Part shown: piece after piece, positions 8,732 to 20,092 of the stretch
Layout: each line of letters opens with the position of its first letter
Numbering within the stretch: position 1 is the first letter of the stretch
Assembly: GCA_033807775.1 (NCBI GenBank)
Contig: CM066314.1
Location: 95,458,929 to 95,522,928, forward strand
Origin: Saussurea involucrata
Taxonomy: Eukaryota > Streptophyta > Magnoliopsida > Asterales > Asteraceae
Length of the DNA: 64,000 nt
Direction of reading: 5' to 3'
The notes under the pieces: model-generated
The model's database searches: none
What the model was told of the DNA's origin: nothing
Seen by the model: the letters and a program-made list of their open reading frames with translations, nothing else
Program-made: the position numbers and the translations under genes

Positions 8732-9958
8732 TCTTTATTTGTGATTGGAAAAACGAACAAACCAGATTTTCCAAATCTAATCTCTGTAAGCAAAAGGGCG
8801 AAAATCTCTGTGGATCCTTACTTGAAGAAACATAAGAAGATGATTAACGTGTGGTTTGAAAACACAGACTCATCATCTTCAACCTCTGTCAATAGAGGTA
8901 TCAAACCAAAGAAATATCTGAAAACACAAGATCAGATTGGTATCTTCAAGTTTGGTAAACCAGAGACCCAAACACAGGTTGCTTTTGTCTGTTTGATAAA
9001 CATTGAAAAGAAATTATCAGCAGAAGCTCCTGAATTTAAACCCATTTTTTCAGAAGAAAACTTTAAAAATTTAATTGAAAAAGAAATTTTGGAAATATGG
9101 AAATCAAGCGTTTTAGAAAATTTCTGTACATCTTCTATAGATAAAACTCTCACTGGAGAAATCTTATTAGAAACCTCTGCAATCTATGAAAACTATTCTA
9201 CAGAGGAAGAAAGCTCGTACGATACATGCTCAGAAAATCCAGCCTCTATTGAAAGAATTGACTCAACCTCTGTATACGAGGACGATTCATCCTCTGACAA
9301 CTCAGAGACTGATTTCAAATCAGGGATAATTCACTGTGACACAGAGGATGTCAAATTCTCCTCTGAAGTTCCTCACAGAACTATTTCTCCAAAAGAGAAA
9401 CTCACAGAGATTCCAATCTGCCAAGATTTTCTAAAAATGAATCTACATATCAAAACCTCTGCTGAGCTTAAAATGTTACAGAAGACCTCTATTGATCCTA
9501 TAAATTCTAGATTTTCAAAACCCAAGGTTAATAAATCTTTTTCTTCTGTGACAGTGATGAAAGAAGTTCACCACAGAAGCAACCCACAGAAGGCAGGTCC
9601 TAAACAGAGCTTTTGCAAACAACATTCGAGTATTCATAAATCTTCTAGTAATAAGAAATCTAATGTAAAGAAAGAATGTAATGCCTCTGTGGCTGAGTTT
9701 AAAAAATTCAATGAAAAGTTCAAGCAAATTACATCTCATATTCAATACTGTCATTGCTTTGATCTTATGTCTAAACTTAATAATCATTTTTCAAGTCAAG
9801 TCTGTTTACTCTCTACGACAATTCAAAAGTCAAATCCCACAAAGAAACAATCTGACTCTTCTGCAGAGAACAAAATGTATTTCAAGAATGCCAAGGCAAA
9901 CTTGAAAAACTCTAACAATATTGGACCCATATGGATATGGGTACCTAAATCTCTGTGA
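8732..9958 (+). pseudogene. gag fragment of A2, 3' side of the B1 insertion
   Basis: This is the continuation of A2 gag after B1, open for about 408 codons to TGA 9956-9958. It is Ser/Glu-rich, with Cys/His residues (YCHCF near 9750) and the Sirevirus-type gag end GPIWIWVPK. The pol frame is shifted by -1 relative to it. A pol-frame stop (TAA 9946) sits just before the gag stop, so the overlap is only about ten bases. The ATG seen at the left edge belongs to the LTR/TSD junction and is not a gene start. Confidence 0.75.
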
Positions 9959-12900
9959 TTGTCCTGCAGAAGAAGTATGTGCCAATCTGGTATCTAGACT
10001 CCGGATGCTCAAGGCACATGACTGGTGACAGAAGTGCACTATCCACGTACAAAGAAATACAAGATAGTGGATCTGTGACTTTTGGAGACAACAAGAAAGG
10101 ACACATAAAAGGCTATGGAGTCATAAGGAAAGAAGACGTTTCTGTATACAAAGTTGCATATGTGGATGGCCTTAAGCACAACCTACTCAGTGTAAGTCAA
10201 CTATGTGATACAGGATTCAATGTGTTGTTCAAAAGAACTTTCTACTCTCTACAAAGTGAAGAAACAAGTATGGAACTTCTGCGAGCTGAAAGTATAGGTG
10301 ATCTATATCTAATGAACTTCAACTCAAAGAACAAAGACAAAGTTTGCCTTGTTGCCTGCAAAAGTGAAGAAGCCTGGTTATGGCACAACAGGTTCTGTCA
10401 CTTGAATTTTCACACATTGGAAAAACTGGTCAAACTTGATCTAGTTAAAGGTTTGCCAAATGTTAAATTCAATAAGGATCATTTATGTTCTGCCTGTGAG
10501 ATGGGAAAACTCAAAAGAGCTTCCCACAAAGGCAAAACAGATGTATCTTGCACTAGACCTCTGTACATGCTTCATGTCGACCTCTGCGGTCCCATTGCCA
10601 TACAGAGCCTAGGTGGCAAGAAATACATACTTGTCCTAATTGATGAGTATTCGTGTTTCACATGGGTTGAATTCGTTAGAAAGAAATCAGATGTTCCAAA
10701 TATATTGATAAATCTAATGAAAAGAATCCAAGTTCTTTATAATTGCAGAATACAGAAGTTAAGAAGTGACAATGGCACAGAATTTAAAAACTCTGTCATT
10801 GAAGCCTATCTTTCAACAGAAGGAATATCACAGAACTTCTCTGCAGCTCGCACTCCACAACAGAACGGTGTTGTCGAAAGAAAAAATCGAACACTTGTGG
10901 AAGCCGCAAGAACTATGATGTCAGCATGCAGATTATCAATGAACTTTTGGGCAGAAGCAATTTCTACTGTGTGTTATACTCAAAATCGATCAACCATTGT
11001 GAAAAGACACCTCAAGACGCCTTACGAATTGCTTAACAAACGGCGGCCAAACATCAAATTTTTCCATGTATTCGGATGCAAATGCTTCGTCTTAAACGAC
11101 AGAGATGCAAGAGGAAAGTTTGATGTAAAAGCAGATGAAGGCAAATTCATTGGATACTCTGCCACTTCCAAAGCCTACAGAACATTCCTTACAAAGTCTC
11201 ACAAGATTGTAGAAAGCATCAATGTTTCTTTTGATGATTCATTCCAAATGACTTCTGAACAAATCAGTTCAGAACTTGGAATTAAAGGGAAATCCTCTGT
11301 CATCTCACAAGCAAAAGAAGACTTGGATCTTCTATTTTTGGAGATGCTCCACGAAAACATTGATCCTTCTGTTGGAACAATCAGGGTTTCTGAAGAACCA
11401 TCCTCTGTCGGACAAAATCCTACAGGTTTGTCTCTCACTGGTCCTAACAATGCTTCATCTTCTTCTGTAAATACTACAGATGCAATTGCCGAAGCAGAAG
11501 AAAGTGCAGAAGATGAAACATCAAGGAAGACGACCACAGAAGTTGCACAAACCACAGAAGAACCAATTACAGAGGAAATCGACGACCAAGACTATACGTC
11601 CTCAGAGGAACAAACTCCACCACCACTCGTACCAATCATTCCACAAACGTTAGAATCAACTACCAAGGCACGAAGAACAACAGAGGCTATACAAGAAGAA
11701 ACACAAGAAGTCTCTAAAGAAAGTCTGAATGACATTGATGATCATCTTCCACGCACAACTCAATGGACAAAAAGCCATCCTCCAAGTCAAATAATCGGAA
11801 AACCTTCTGACACAGTAAAAACAAGGTCTGCCACTGCTAACTTTTGTTTCTTTACAAATTTTATTAGTGTGATAGAACCAAAGAAGATTTCTGAAGCCCT
11901 AGATGACCCAAACTGGGTAGACGCCATGCAAGAAGAACTTTTGCAATTTGAGCGTAACAGAGTATGGACTCTAGTACCTCTGCCAAGAGGAAAACAGGCC
12001 ATTGGGACTAAATGGGTCTACAGAAACAAGAAGGATGAAGATGGAGTGGTCATCAGAAACAAAGCAAGATTAGTAGCAAAGGGATATAGACAAGAAGAAG
12101 GCATAGACTACGATGAAACTTTTGCCCCTGTCGCACGGCTCGAAGCAATAAGAATATTCTTAGCCTTCGCAGCCCACAGAGGTTTTAAAGTCTATCAGAT
12201 AGACGTAAAATCAGCTTTTCTCAACGGTGAAATCCAAGAAGAGGTCTACGTTAATCAGCCACCAGGATTTGAAAGCTCAAAGTTTCCAAGGCATGTATAC
12301 TACCTTGAAAAAGCTCTATATGGACTGAAACAGGCTCCACGAGCATGGTATGAACGACTTTCTACCTTTCTTCTAGCCAATGGTTACAACTGAGGTACAA
12401 CAGATACTACCTTATTCTATAAACGCAAAAGTAGTGAGATAATGCTTGTACAAATATACGTAGATGACATAATTTTTGGGTCTACTAATTCAGAAGAGTG
12501 TAAAAGATTTGAAAAACTCATGCAGAGTGAGTTTGAAAAGAGTATGATGGGAGAATTAACTTTCTTCCTCGGACTCCAAGTCAAACAATCATCAGAGGGA
12601 ATTTTTATAAATCAAGCTAAATATGTCTCTGACATTCTTTCCAAGTATAGCTTCTCTGATGCCTCTGCAATGAAAACTCCAATGGCCACTGGAAACAAGT
12701 TATTCTTAGATTCAGATGGCATCTCTGTAGAATGCACTCTCTACAGAGGCATGATTGGATCTCTGTTATACTTAACAGCAAGCAGACCTGACATTATGCA
12801 TGCCACATGTCTCTGTACACGCTATCAAGCTAATCCAAAGAAATCACATTATGATGCCGTAAAGAGAATCTTTAGATACCTAAAAGGGACCAAAAATCTT

Positions 12901-13401
12901 GGTCTCTGGTATCCACAGAACTCTGGTTTTGGTCTTAAAGCTTATACAGATTCAGACTATGGAGGATGCATGCTCAACAGAAAAAGTACCTCTGGGAGTT
13001 GTCAATTCCTAGGTGGTAAACTAGTCAGTTGGACCTCCAAGAAGCAGAATTGTGTTTCCACAACCACTGCAGAAGCTGAATACGTTGCTGCCGCTAGCTG
13101 TTGTTCTCAGGTTCTATGGATGAAGACTCAGCTAAAAGACTACGGCCACATCCTGTTCAAAATACCCATCTTCTGCGATTCCAAAAGTGCTATTGCTATC
13201 TCTGCCAACCCTGTGCAACACTCAAAAACCAAGCATATCGATATAAGGTATCACTTCTTGAAACATCATGTTGAATACGATACAATCGAAATGCATTTTG
13301 TGCCCACAGAATATCAACTCGCTGACTTATTCACCAAAGCACTAGACGAGAAAAGATTCAACTTCTTGGTGGGTAAGATAGGAATGATTAACATGGTGTG
13401 A
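9949..13401 (+). pseudogene. pol: Pol polyprotein of A2 (PR-IN-RT-RH) with one in-frame stop
   Basis: The order is copia-type. The aspartic protease has LDSGCSRHMTG at the start. Integrase has an HHCC finger (HNRFCH to CSACEMGK) and D,D,E core (HVDLCGP, RSDNGTEF, VVERKN). Reverse transcriptase has KARLVAKGY, DVKSAFLNG and the YVDD box at 12457-12468. RNase H has TDSDYGG, STTTAEAEY and the LADLFTKAL end. The only lesion is TGA at 12391-12393, where related pols have a basic residue, just before the YVDD box. The frame on both sides is identical. Products would process gag and copy and integrate element RNA. Confidence 0.93.
9959..9969 (+). other. Splice-acceptor-like motif at the A2 gag-pol junction
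   Basis: TTGTCCTGCAG begins right after the gag stop and ends at the first pol codons, 33 bases before the protease DSG codons. The equivalent motif in E is TTTTTGCAG. Confidence 0.5.
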
Positions 13402-14767
13402 AAATCCTCAGTAAGTATAGTTCTATCTTCTGTAAATAATAAGTAAATACATTGCTTAAATTATTGTTTTGAAAGATTTTACCTCGGTATGTAAATTCTT
13501 AACACCTTCAATAGTTCTTGAAACTACAGAGCTTCTGTAAGTCAACTCAGAACCTCTGACGACCCCTACAGAACCTCTGAAAGACCATAACCTATGTTCA
13601 ATGCAAAACTTATCATTCTTTTATCCAAGCATAGGTCAAGGGGGAGCAAAAGGAAATTACTTGATCTACAGAGGTGATTAGGTCAAGGGGGAGCAAAAGG
13701 AAATTACTTGATCTACAGAGGTGTTTAGATCAAGGGGGAGCAGAAGGGAACCCTGAAATGATCTAAAGAGATAAAACTTTCAAGGGAAAGCCAAAGAAAA
13801 ATGTCGATGACTCCATATCGACAGAAGTCAGATATCACTGCCGAGAAAAGAAGAACCAAAAGGTATGTCTCTCGCACAAAAGGTTTTTGGAAAACAATTT
13901 TCTAGGACAAGAATTGTCAAATATGTCCTAAATATACTGTGAATACCATTTCAAAAATCAAAAGCTCAAAAAGTTTCACAAAATTCGAATTAGGAGAAAT
14001 TTAAGGTCATAGAACTTCTGCTGAGCTCAACAGAGCTTCTGCAGGAAATATGCTCTGTGATCACAAATTAACCTTCTGTCGATCTTTTGGAATGTTATCT
14101 CGAAAACCGAAAACGCAGACCATGACCTTCTCGAACAAACCGTTTTTTTTAAAAGTTTTCTCGGACACAAACTTTCAAATATGTCCGAAAAACATCTCTT
14201 AAACCAAATCAAAAATTGGATGATCAAAAATACTAATAAAATTTTTGTTATGAGATTTTTTCTCTCATAGAGCTTCTGCTGACCCTCACAGAACTTCTGC
14301 AAGTTCCAACAGAGCCACAAAACCTCTGCGAAGCAAATTTCTTCACAAAAATCCGATTTTATCCTCTCCAATGTTTTGGTTAAAGAAGAACCCCACAGAA
14401 GTCATGATAACGATGAGATATATAAAAAAAAGGGATAAACATCAAAGATTATCAAGATCACAGAGCCTCTGTAAACTACAGAAGCTCTGTCAATCTGATT
14501 ACTTGGGCATCTCTGTAATAATAACGGTTACTTTTACTGCGAGTAAAATTCATATGGCTAAAAACAACTCCACGCGCCTAGCATTAATGGGCCGCGCACG
14601 ACGTCCTGTCATCTTCTGACATGGCCTACGTGTCCCATTTTCATTGGGCAAACATGGAACGTTTTTTTTGGTAAGTTGAAACCCGCCGCTCAAACTCGAG
14701 TGCGGATACCAAACTTTAATCCAATGCCATATATTTTACCCTTTCGAAGTCTACCGTTTTACCATCC
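13402..14767 (+). other. A2 spacer between pol and ORF3
   Basis: There is no credible gene. Three 48-bp-period units (from 13633, 13681 and 13729) each contain TCAAGGGGGAGCA and mostly CTACAGAGGTG. The stretch is dense in the A-family word (ACAGAGCTTCTGTA near 13527, ACAGAACTTCTGC near 14288). Its last 200 bases turn GC-richer and promoter-like (CGCGCACGACGTC, CTACGTGTCC). Confidence 0.7.
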
Positions 14768-14775
14768 TATAAAAA
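14768..14775 (+). promoter_or_regulatory. TATA box of a putative ORF3 promoter (A2)
   Basis: TATAAAAA is followed by a CT-rich leader and by the ORF3 ATG 77 bases downstream. This is the spacing of an ordinary plant core promoter. E and C have similar elements before their ORF3. Confidence 0.5.
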
Positions 14776-14851
14776 CAAACCCTCCCCTCTCATAAAACTT
14801 TTTACAAACTCTCATCTTCTTCTCCGGCGATACCCTGCAAAACACTTGCAA

Positions 14852-16333
14852 ATGGCTTCATCTTCTCGAGCTACCTCCTCTGAACTCTCTCCGGCGAACT
14901 CAACGGAAAACTCCCCTGCTCATTCAGAACATTCTGAAAACCCCAGCCTTGCAAGAGATATTGAACAACAAGATTCCGGGGACTCCGCAGACTTTGCTCC
15001 GACGACTCACCTGCAAAACTTCATAGCTAAGGATCATTTCGAAGCCAATCTTCCCATCAAATCCAACAACTGCTATTTGGTCCCCTCACCCACTACTTTC
15101 GGCGAAGCCCATGCCATACTTCTGAACATCATGGAAAACCATGTCCTCTTCCCTCTACTATCAAGAACCCCTAACAAAATTCCAGTCCGTTATTTGAACC
15201 AATTTTGGCAAAGCTGCAGATTTGATAAAGACGATTCTCTTATCAAAGGGTACATTTCAAGACCTGATAAATCTGAGCATCTTGAAATCAAGTTCAACAG
15301 AACAATGTTCTCACTTGAATTCAACCTACCAACAAGGGGTCTTCTGGGTTTGAAAAGTTATGCAGAGCAACCAAAAGACGAAGAGCTCTGTCGATTCGTG
15401 GAAATGCTTGGGTACAACACCCAACTACGGAAGAGAAATGACTTCCGCAGAGGCCGATTACCACCTCTGTGGAACACCTTGTTCTCTATTCTTAACAGAT
15501 GCCTGACAGGAAAGATAGGGAGTATTGACCAGAGCTCACATCAAATCTTGAGCATTATGTATGGGGTTTACTATGATATTCCACTAGATTATGCGACCAT
15601 AATGATGCAAGAGATCATAAACACCATCGACAGAAAGAACAACTCAAAAAGGGTCAAAGAGAACGATCCCAACTTTCTACCACCTCCGCAATTCCAAAGA
15701 ATATTGGGAGTACTGTTCGAACCTTTGCTGCTAATCCAAAATTGGCCAATGGAAGGGCCAACTCCCAAACAGTTCCCGATGAACAAAAATACCCCCACCG
15801 AACATGCTGATGGCTACTCACACTGCAGACCTCTGTCAAAGAAACTTCTGCGCTACGCATCGAACATATCCCTTAAGAAAGAGTATATACGCGATCATAG
15901 AACTCCAAAACCGAGTCCTATGACACCCCCGCGTTTAGGTGTCCCCCTAGGAACAATGATAGCAAAACCTCTTTCCACTCAAGCAGAAAAGGATCACAAG
16001 TTAGCAAAACACATGGCTATTCAACTCAGCTTCATAGCCAAACGCGCAGAAATAATGGGAAAGAAATCTTCAGCAAAGACCTCTGCTTCTACTCCAAATG
16101 CTAAGAAGAGAAAAACCGCAGAAGGCACATCAACTAGCACTGCAGAAGATAGACCTTCACCTCCCCATGCCACAGAGACTGTTCCTCTGCTCCTCCCCTT
16201 TTCACAAAACAGAAAAAGAAAAGATCCAAATCAACAGAGGAAGGGGCACCATAACCAAAAAGGAGGAAAACCAAAAAGAAGCATGGTAAATCATTTAAAA
16301 AATTGGTTACCATTGCAGAAGAGGCAATCATAG
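14852..16333 (+). CDS. ORF3, N-terminal part (A2), unknown function
   Basis: This 493-residue frame starts at the ATG in CAAATGGCTTC. A Ser-rich N-terminus leads into a conserved globular block at about residues 80-260, with NQFW, RLPPLW and LTGKIGSIDQSS. The E ORF3 (LPPIW, LSGKNSSVDQGS) and C ORF3 (LTAKTGSSDQAS) share this block. A basic KKRK cluster near residue 420 could be a nuclear localisation signal. The frame ends in TAG, but a -1 frame opening at 16288 continues the acidic linker and C-terminal block. ORF3 is one uninterrupted protein in E. The shift could be a 1-base lesion or programmed. Confidence 0.75.
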   Translation: MASSSRATSSELSPANSTENSPAHSEHSENPSLARDIEQQDSGDSADFAPTTHLQNFIAKDHFEANLPIKSNNCYLVPSPTTFGEAHAILLNIMENHVLFPLLSRTPNKIPVRYLNQFWQSCRFDKDDSLIKGYISRPDKSEHLEIKFNRTMFSLEFNLPTRGLLGLKSYAEQPKDEELCRFVEMLGYNTQLRKRNDFRRGRLPPLWNTLFSILNRCLTGKIGSIDQSSHQILSIMYGVYYDIPLDYATIMMQEIINTIDRKNNSKRVKENDPNFLPPPQFQRILGVLFEPLLLIQNWPMEGPTPKQFPMNKNTPTEHADGYSHCRPLSKKLLRYASNISLKKEYIRDHRTPKPSPMTPPRLGVPLGTMIAKPLSTQAEKDHKLAKHMAIQLSFIAKRAEIMGKKSSAKTSASTPNAKKRKTAEGTSTSTAEDRPSPPHATETVPLLLPFSQNRKRKDPNQQRKGHHNQKGGKPKRSMVNHLKNWLPLQKRQS

Positions 16334-19300
16334 AGGGTGAAACTGCAGAAGAAGAAGATGCAGAAATAGGAATGACAGAAGAAGGATATCAATCACCCTA
16401 TCAATCTCCAGATAGATTTGCTCACCAGGGAGACCTGAATGATTTCCTACAGAACCCCGAAATTGCAAACACCCTTAATACAGCAGGGTGGACGGCACAA
16501 CCTCTCGACCACCACTCTCCAGAAGAACATGATTTCTTCATTTCTGGTATTGACACTCATCTACAAGAAGATGACACAACACCCAGAAATCAACCAGCCG
16601 AAACCCCTGTGATTTTACAAAACCCTTTCATTCAAGGATTGGACGTCCACAGAAGAAGTCCAAACCAAGCTTCAGAAGATACAAAACAAACCGAAGCTGA
16701 GTGGAATACAACTGAAGTTACAGAGGCAACGGCTGTAGAAGAAACCACAGAAACAGGGATAGAAATCTCAGAGGTAGATTCAGATGAAGAAGAGGCTATC
16801 TGGATACGAAAAGGTCTCTATCATCCTCATGTCATGAGATTATACGGATCTCATCACATGTATGACTCCTTGAGCACAGAGAAAGGAACTTCCACAGAAC
16901 CAGAAGAAGAAACAAGAAAAGATGCCGAAGTTGAAGAAGGCACACATCAATCACCCCCTCCCAGTGCAACCCACATTTCTAACACCGCAGGTCTAGCTGC
17001 AGAAGGTGTCATTGAAAAAGAGCAGCACAGCTCGAACCTCACCCAACCCATCCAGCCAGAGGTTACTCTTTCAACCTCTGTGCCCACAGAAACCGGGGAA
17101 TCCATTCCTAGGGAGTCTCCTCAAAGAGACTCACCTAATGTTCGTGATCAATCGCCCCAGATCACACAAGAACACCCTACAGAGGAATTCGTTTCCTCTG
17201 TCACGCACACATTAAGGCCAAACCTTCTTTCAGAGAGAAGTAGTGAGCACAGAGACGAAGAGACTCTATACAAGTCTCCTAGTCAACAGAAGGACATTCC
17301 AATACCCACCTCTGGAGTGGATTTGGACTCTGTTCTTCACAGAACTTCTGTAGAGAACGAAACTCAGGTTTCCTCTCGAGGATCAGAAGGAAATCCTTCC
17401 ACCCCCATCGTAAAAACAAGGGTGAACGAAGGTGTCCCAGGAACAGGGATTCACTCTGGAGACGAATGTGTTCCTCCAGAGGTTACACAAGGAACACAAG
17501 TATCAAGGGATGAGTTCCAAACCCTTGTCACCTCTGTGAACCAAACAATGAAAGAGTTGCAAAGCTCTTTCAAATCTTTTGCAGAGACAACATCTACAGC
17601 TCTCTTGAATCTGAACACCAAAATGGACGATCTGTCCACAGAGGTGAAAAACGCCATCTCAGAGATGAAGTCTTCTGCAACAACCAGTGCCAAAGAAACA
17701 GCCACTTCTGCCGCTCATCAATTCAAAACAACTGCAACTTCTGCGTTCAGGGACTCGGTCAAAGAATTCCTTGATCAATTGAACAAACAGACTTCAGTGT
17801 CAAAGGGCATCACTCCTGCAGATCTACAGAAGGCCCTACAAAAAGTTCAAGAAGAAGCCATACGAAATACCATGCTGATGCAACCCAAAGACTACATGAC
17901 AAGAGCACGGCTGACAGAGCTTGGGCATAACGTGATTAATCAAGTGACAGAAGTCATCCTTTCCTTCACCACTGCAAATGCTAACTTCGTCAAAGATTTC
18001 AGAGAAAGTGTAGGAAGGATGAGATTCAAAACAGAGGCAGAGCTAGCAACTCTTCTTGGCCTCTGTGATGATGTCTGCGCGAAACTGATCGCTGCTGGAG
18101 CCACAATGCCAAAGAAACCCGATGCTTCCTGCAGAGCAGAGGGTACATCAGACAAGGGTCAGGATGATTCTGATGATGATGACCATCCTGGTCCATCAGA
18201 TCATCCTGAGGGGGAGAAAACTACAGAGAAAACTGCAAGAAGAGGACTTACAGGTCCACCAATAGCCGCAGAACCTCTGAGTCAAGCACCTCAAGAACAA
18301 ACCCAACAACAAACTCAAAGAACCACAGAGAATACACCCATCTCTGTGGATTCAACCTCTGAAGAACCCAACACTACAGAAGCAGATAAGCAAACCTCAG
18401 AGGCAACAACCGCCCCTGAGGTAATCATTTTGGAAGAAATAGATGAACCAACCACAGAGAAAACACCCACCTCTGTGGAAACACCCCAAACCATACCCAG
18501 AAGAAAGTCGATTGCCAACAAACCAAAAAGAGCAACGACCTCTGCTTCTGACATTCTGAAAAGGATGCACACAACAATGAGTGATCGTATGGTGAAGAGA
18601 AAAGAAGAAAGGCACAGGTTCACTTTAGCTTTCAGAATGGCAAGAAGATTCAATGACAACACTTCATCAACATAAATTGAGCTCACATAAGAAGTCATCA
18701 AACAACCTCCAACAGAGGTTACAGAGCAAGTCAAGCTAACAGAACCATCGCCACAAAAGTCCTCTAAGTCACAATCGTCAAAATCCACAGAGGCAACCTC
18801 CATCAAACCTACAGAAATGCAAACCTCAAAACCCACAGAAGCAACAGGTTCTGCCACGACAACAAAAGATAAAGGCAAAGGGATACTGACAGAAGAGCCT
18901 AAGAAGAAGAAAACATTGTCAAAGCCAACAGAGAAACTGATGAAGAGTGCGTTTGATGCCTTTCAAACCCCAAAACCCGAAGAAGTTGACTGGACACATG
19001 GATTGAAGCCTCTGTCAGAAACTCCTTTAACTGGTAGAGCTGCAGAAGTTGTTCAACAAATGGAGAGTCTCAGAAGACAAATTCCACGACCTGGTCCAAC
19101 ACATGAAGAAATGGAAGAAGTGGTATACAAATACCTCTACAAACAATCCTTTCAGACAAACTATCCAATAGATCATGTGACAGATCCAAGAATCAGAGAA
19201 GAATTTGAGAACATCTTCACAAGAACAAAGCCAAGAGCCAAAGCAGATGTCTTCTCAATTCACAAAATCAAAAAGGTGATCTTCTGCAGATTCTCCTTCA

Positions 19301-19905
19301 CAAGAACCTATCCAAGGGTCAGGTACAATCTTTACAGAGTCAGAAGAGAGAACAATTCAGAATCTACCTTCGCTGATGCTGACTTAAGAAACATCAATCC
19401 ATACGATCTACCTGACCTTCTGCAATGGACAAAGGACAACTACAACACAGAGGCAAACACCAGAGCCTATCAAGTATTGAGAAAAGCGATGAGGGAAAAG
19501 CTTCTGGTCTACAGCATGATAGATTTCCAGCTGGGAAAGGATCTCGGTCTCAAACATCTGGATCTACGACCACCAGAGGATCGCTGCCCACCATACGCCA
19601 TACCAAAATCAATCATCACAGAACCACGGTTTGGGTTAGTATTTCAAAACCCTCAAGGCGAAAATAAACTATTTGTATGCATGGACTGTCAAAAGTACGC
19701 AACAAATACTCTGAACAAGTTCAGAGCAAGCCTTGTGAAATACAGAGGTTCAAAGAAAATGGATAAAGATGCTGCAGATACTATCATAAGAGAGATTGAC
19801 GCAACAATTCGCCTAAGAGAACTCTGCATCAGATTCTACAAAGAGATCAGAAAAGTTGGAAGAGACAACAGAAGCTACAATGATTTCAAAGATGCCAAAA
19901 TCTGA
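16288..19905 (+). pseudogene. ORF3, middle and C-terminal part (A2), two stops
   Basis: The frame continues -1 from the N-terminal part. An acidic, Thr/Glu/Ser/Val-rich low-complexity region reflects the dispersed ACAGAG/CCTCTG words. A coiled-coil-like stretch follows (near 17500-17720). The C-terminal basic domain (19030-19905) has FADADLRN and IDFQLGKDLGL. TAA stops at 18673-18675 and 18688-18690 both arose where A1 has ACAGAA. Downstream of them the frame is open again to TGA at 19905. It is probably no longer made as a full protein. Confidence 0.75.
16294..16300 (+). other. Candidate -1 slippery heptamer in ORF3 (A2)
   Basis: T TTA AAA in the zero frame fits X XXY YYZ. A -1 slip moves exactly into the downstream ORF3 frame. 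A simple indel in the adjacent A-run is an equal alternative. Confidence 0.35.
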
Positions 19906-20080
19906 TTCTCAGACCTCCAATCTCTGCAAACAAAGTTAAAAGTTTATCTTTCATTGTACTCAAATGTAAAATGTCTCTGGCATATTTCTAAATGAAAGAA
20001 ATTTCGAGGTATTGTTTAACCTCTGTCTTATCCAACTTAGCCTAACTAAACTCAAAGTCAAATTTTTTATTTTTTACTAC

Positions 20081-20092
20081 TTAGGGGGAGAT
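20081..20092 (+). other. Polypurine tract of A2
   Basis: TTAGGGGGAGAT lies immediately before the TG of the 3' LTR, as in A1. Confidence 0.88.

Noticed and set aside
9946..9958. -1 ribosomal frameshift joining A2 gag and pol
   Set aside because: The pol frame has a stop ten bases before the gag stop, and no slippery heptamer fits in that interval. The same holds in E.
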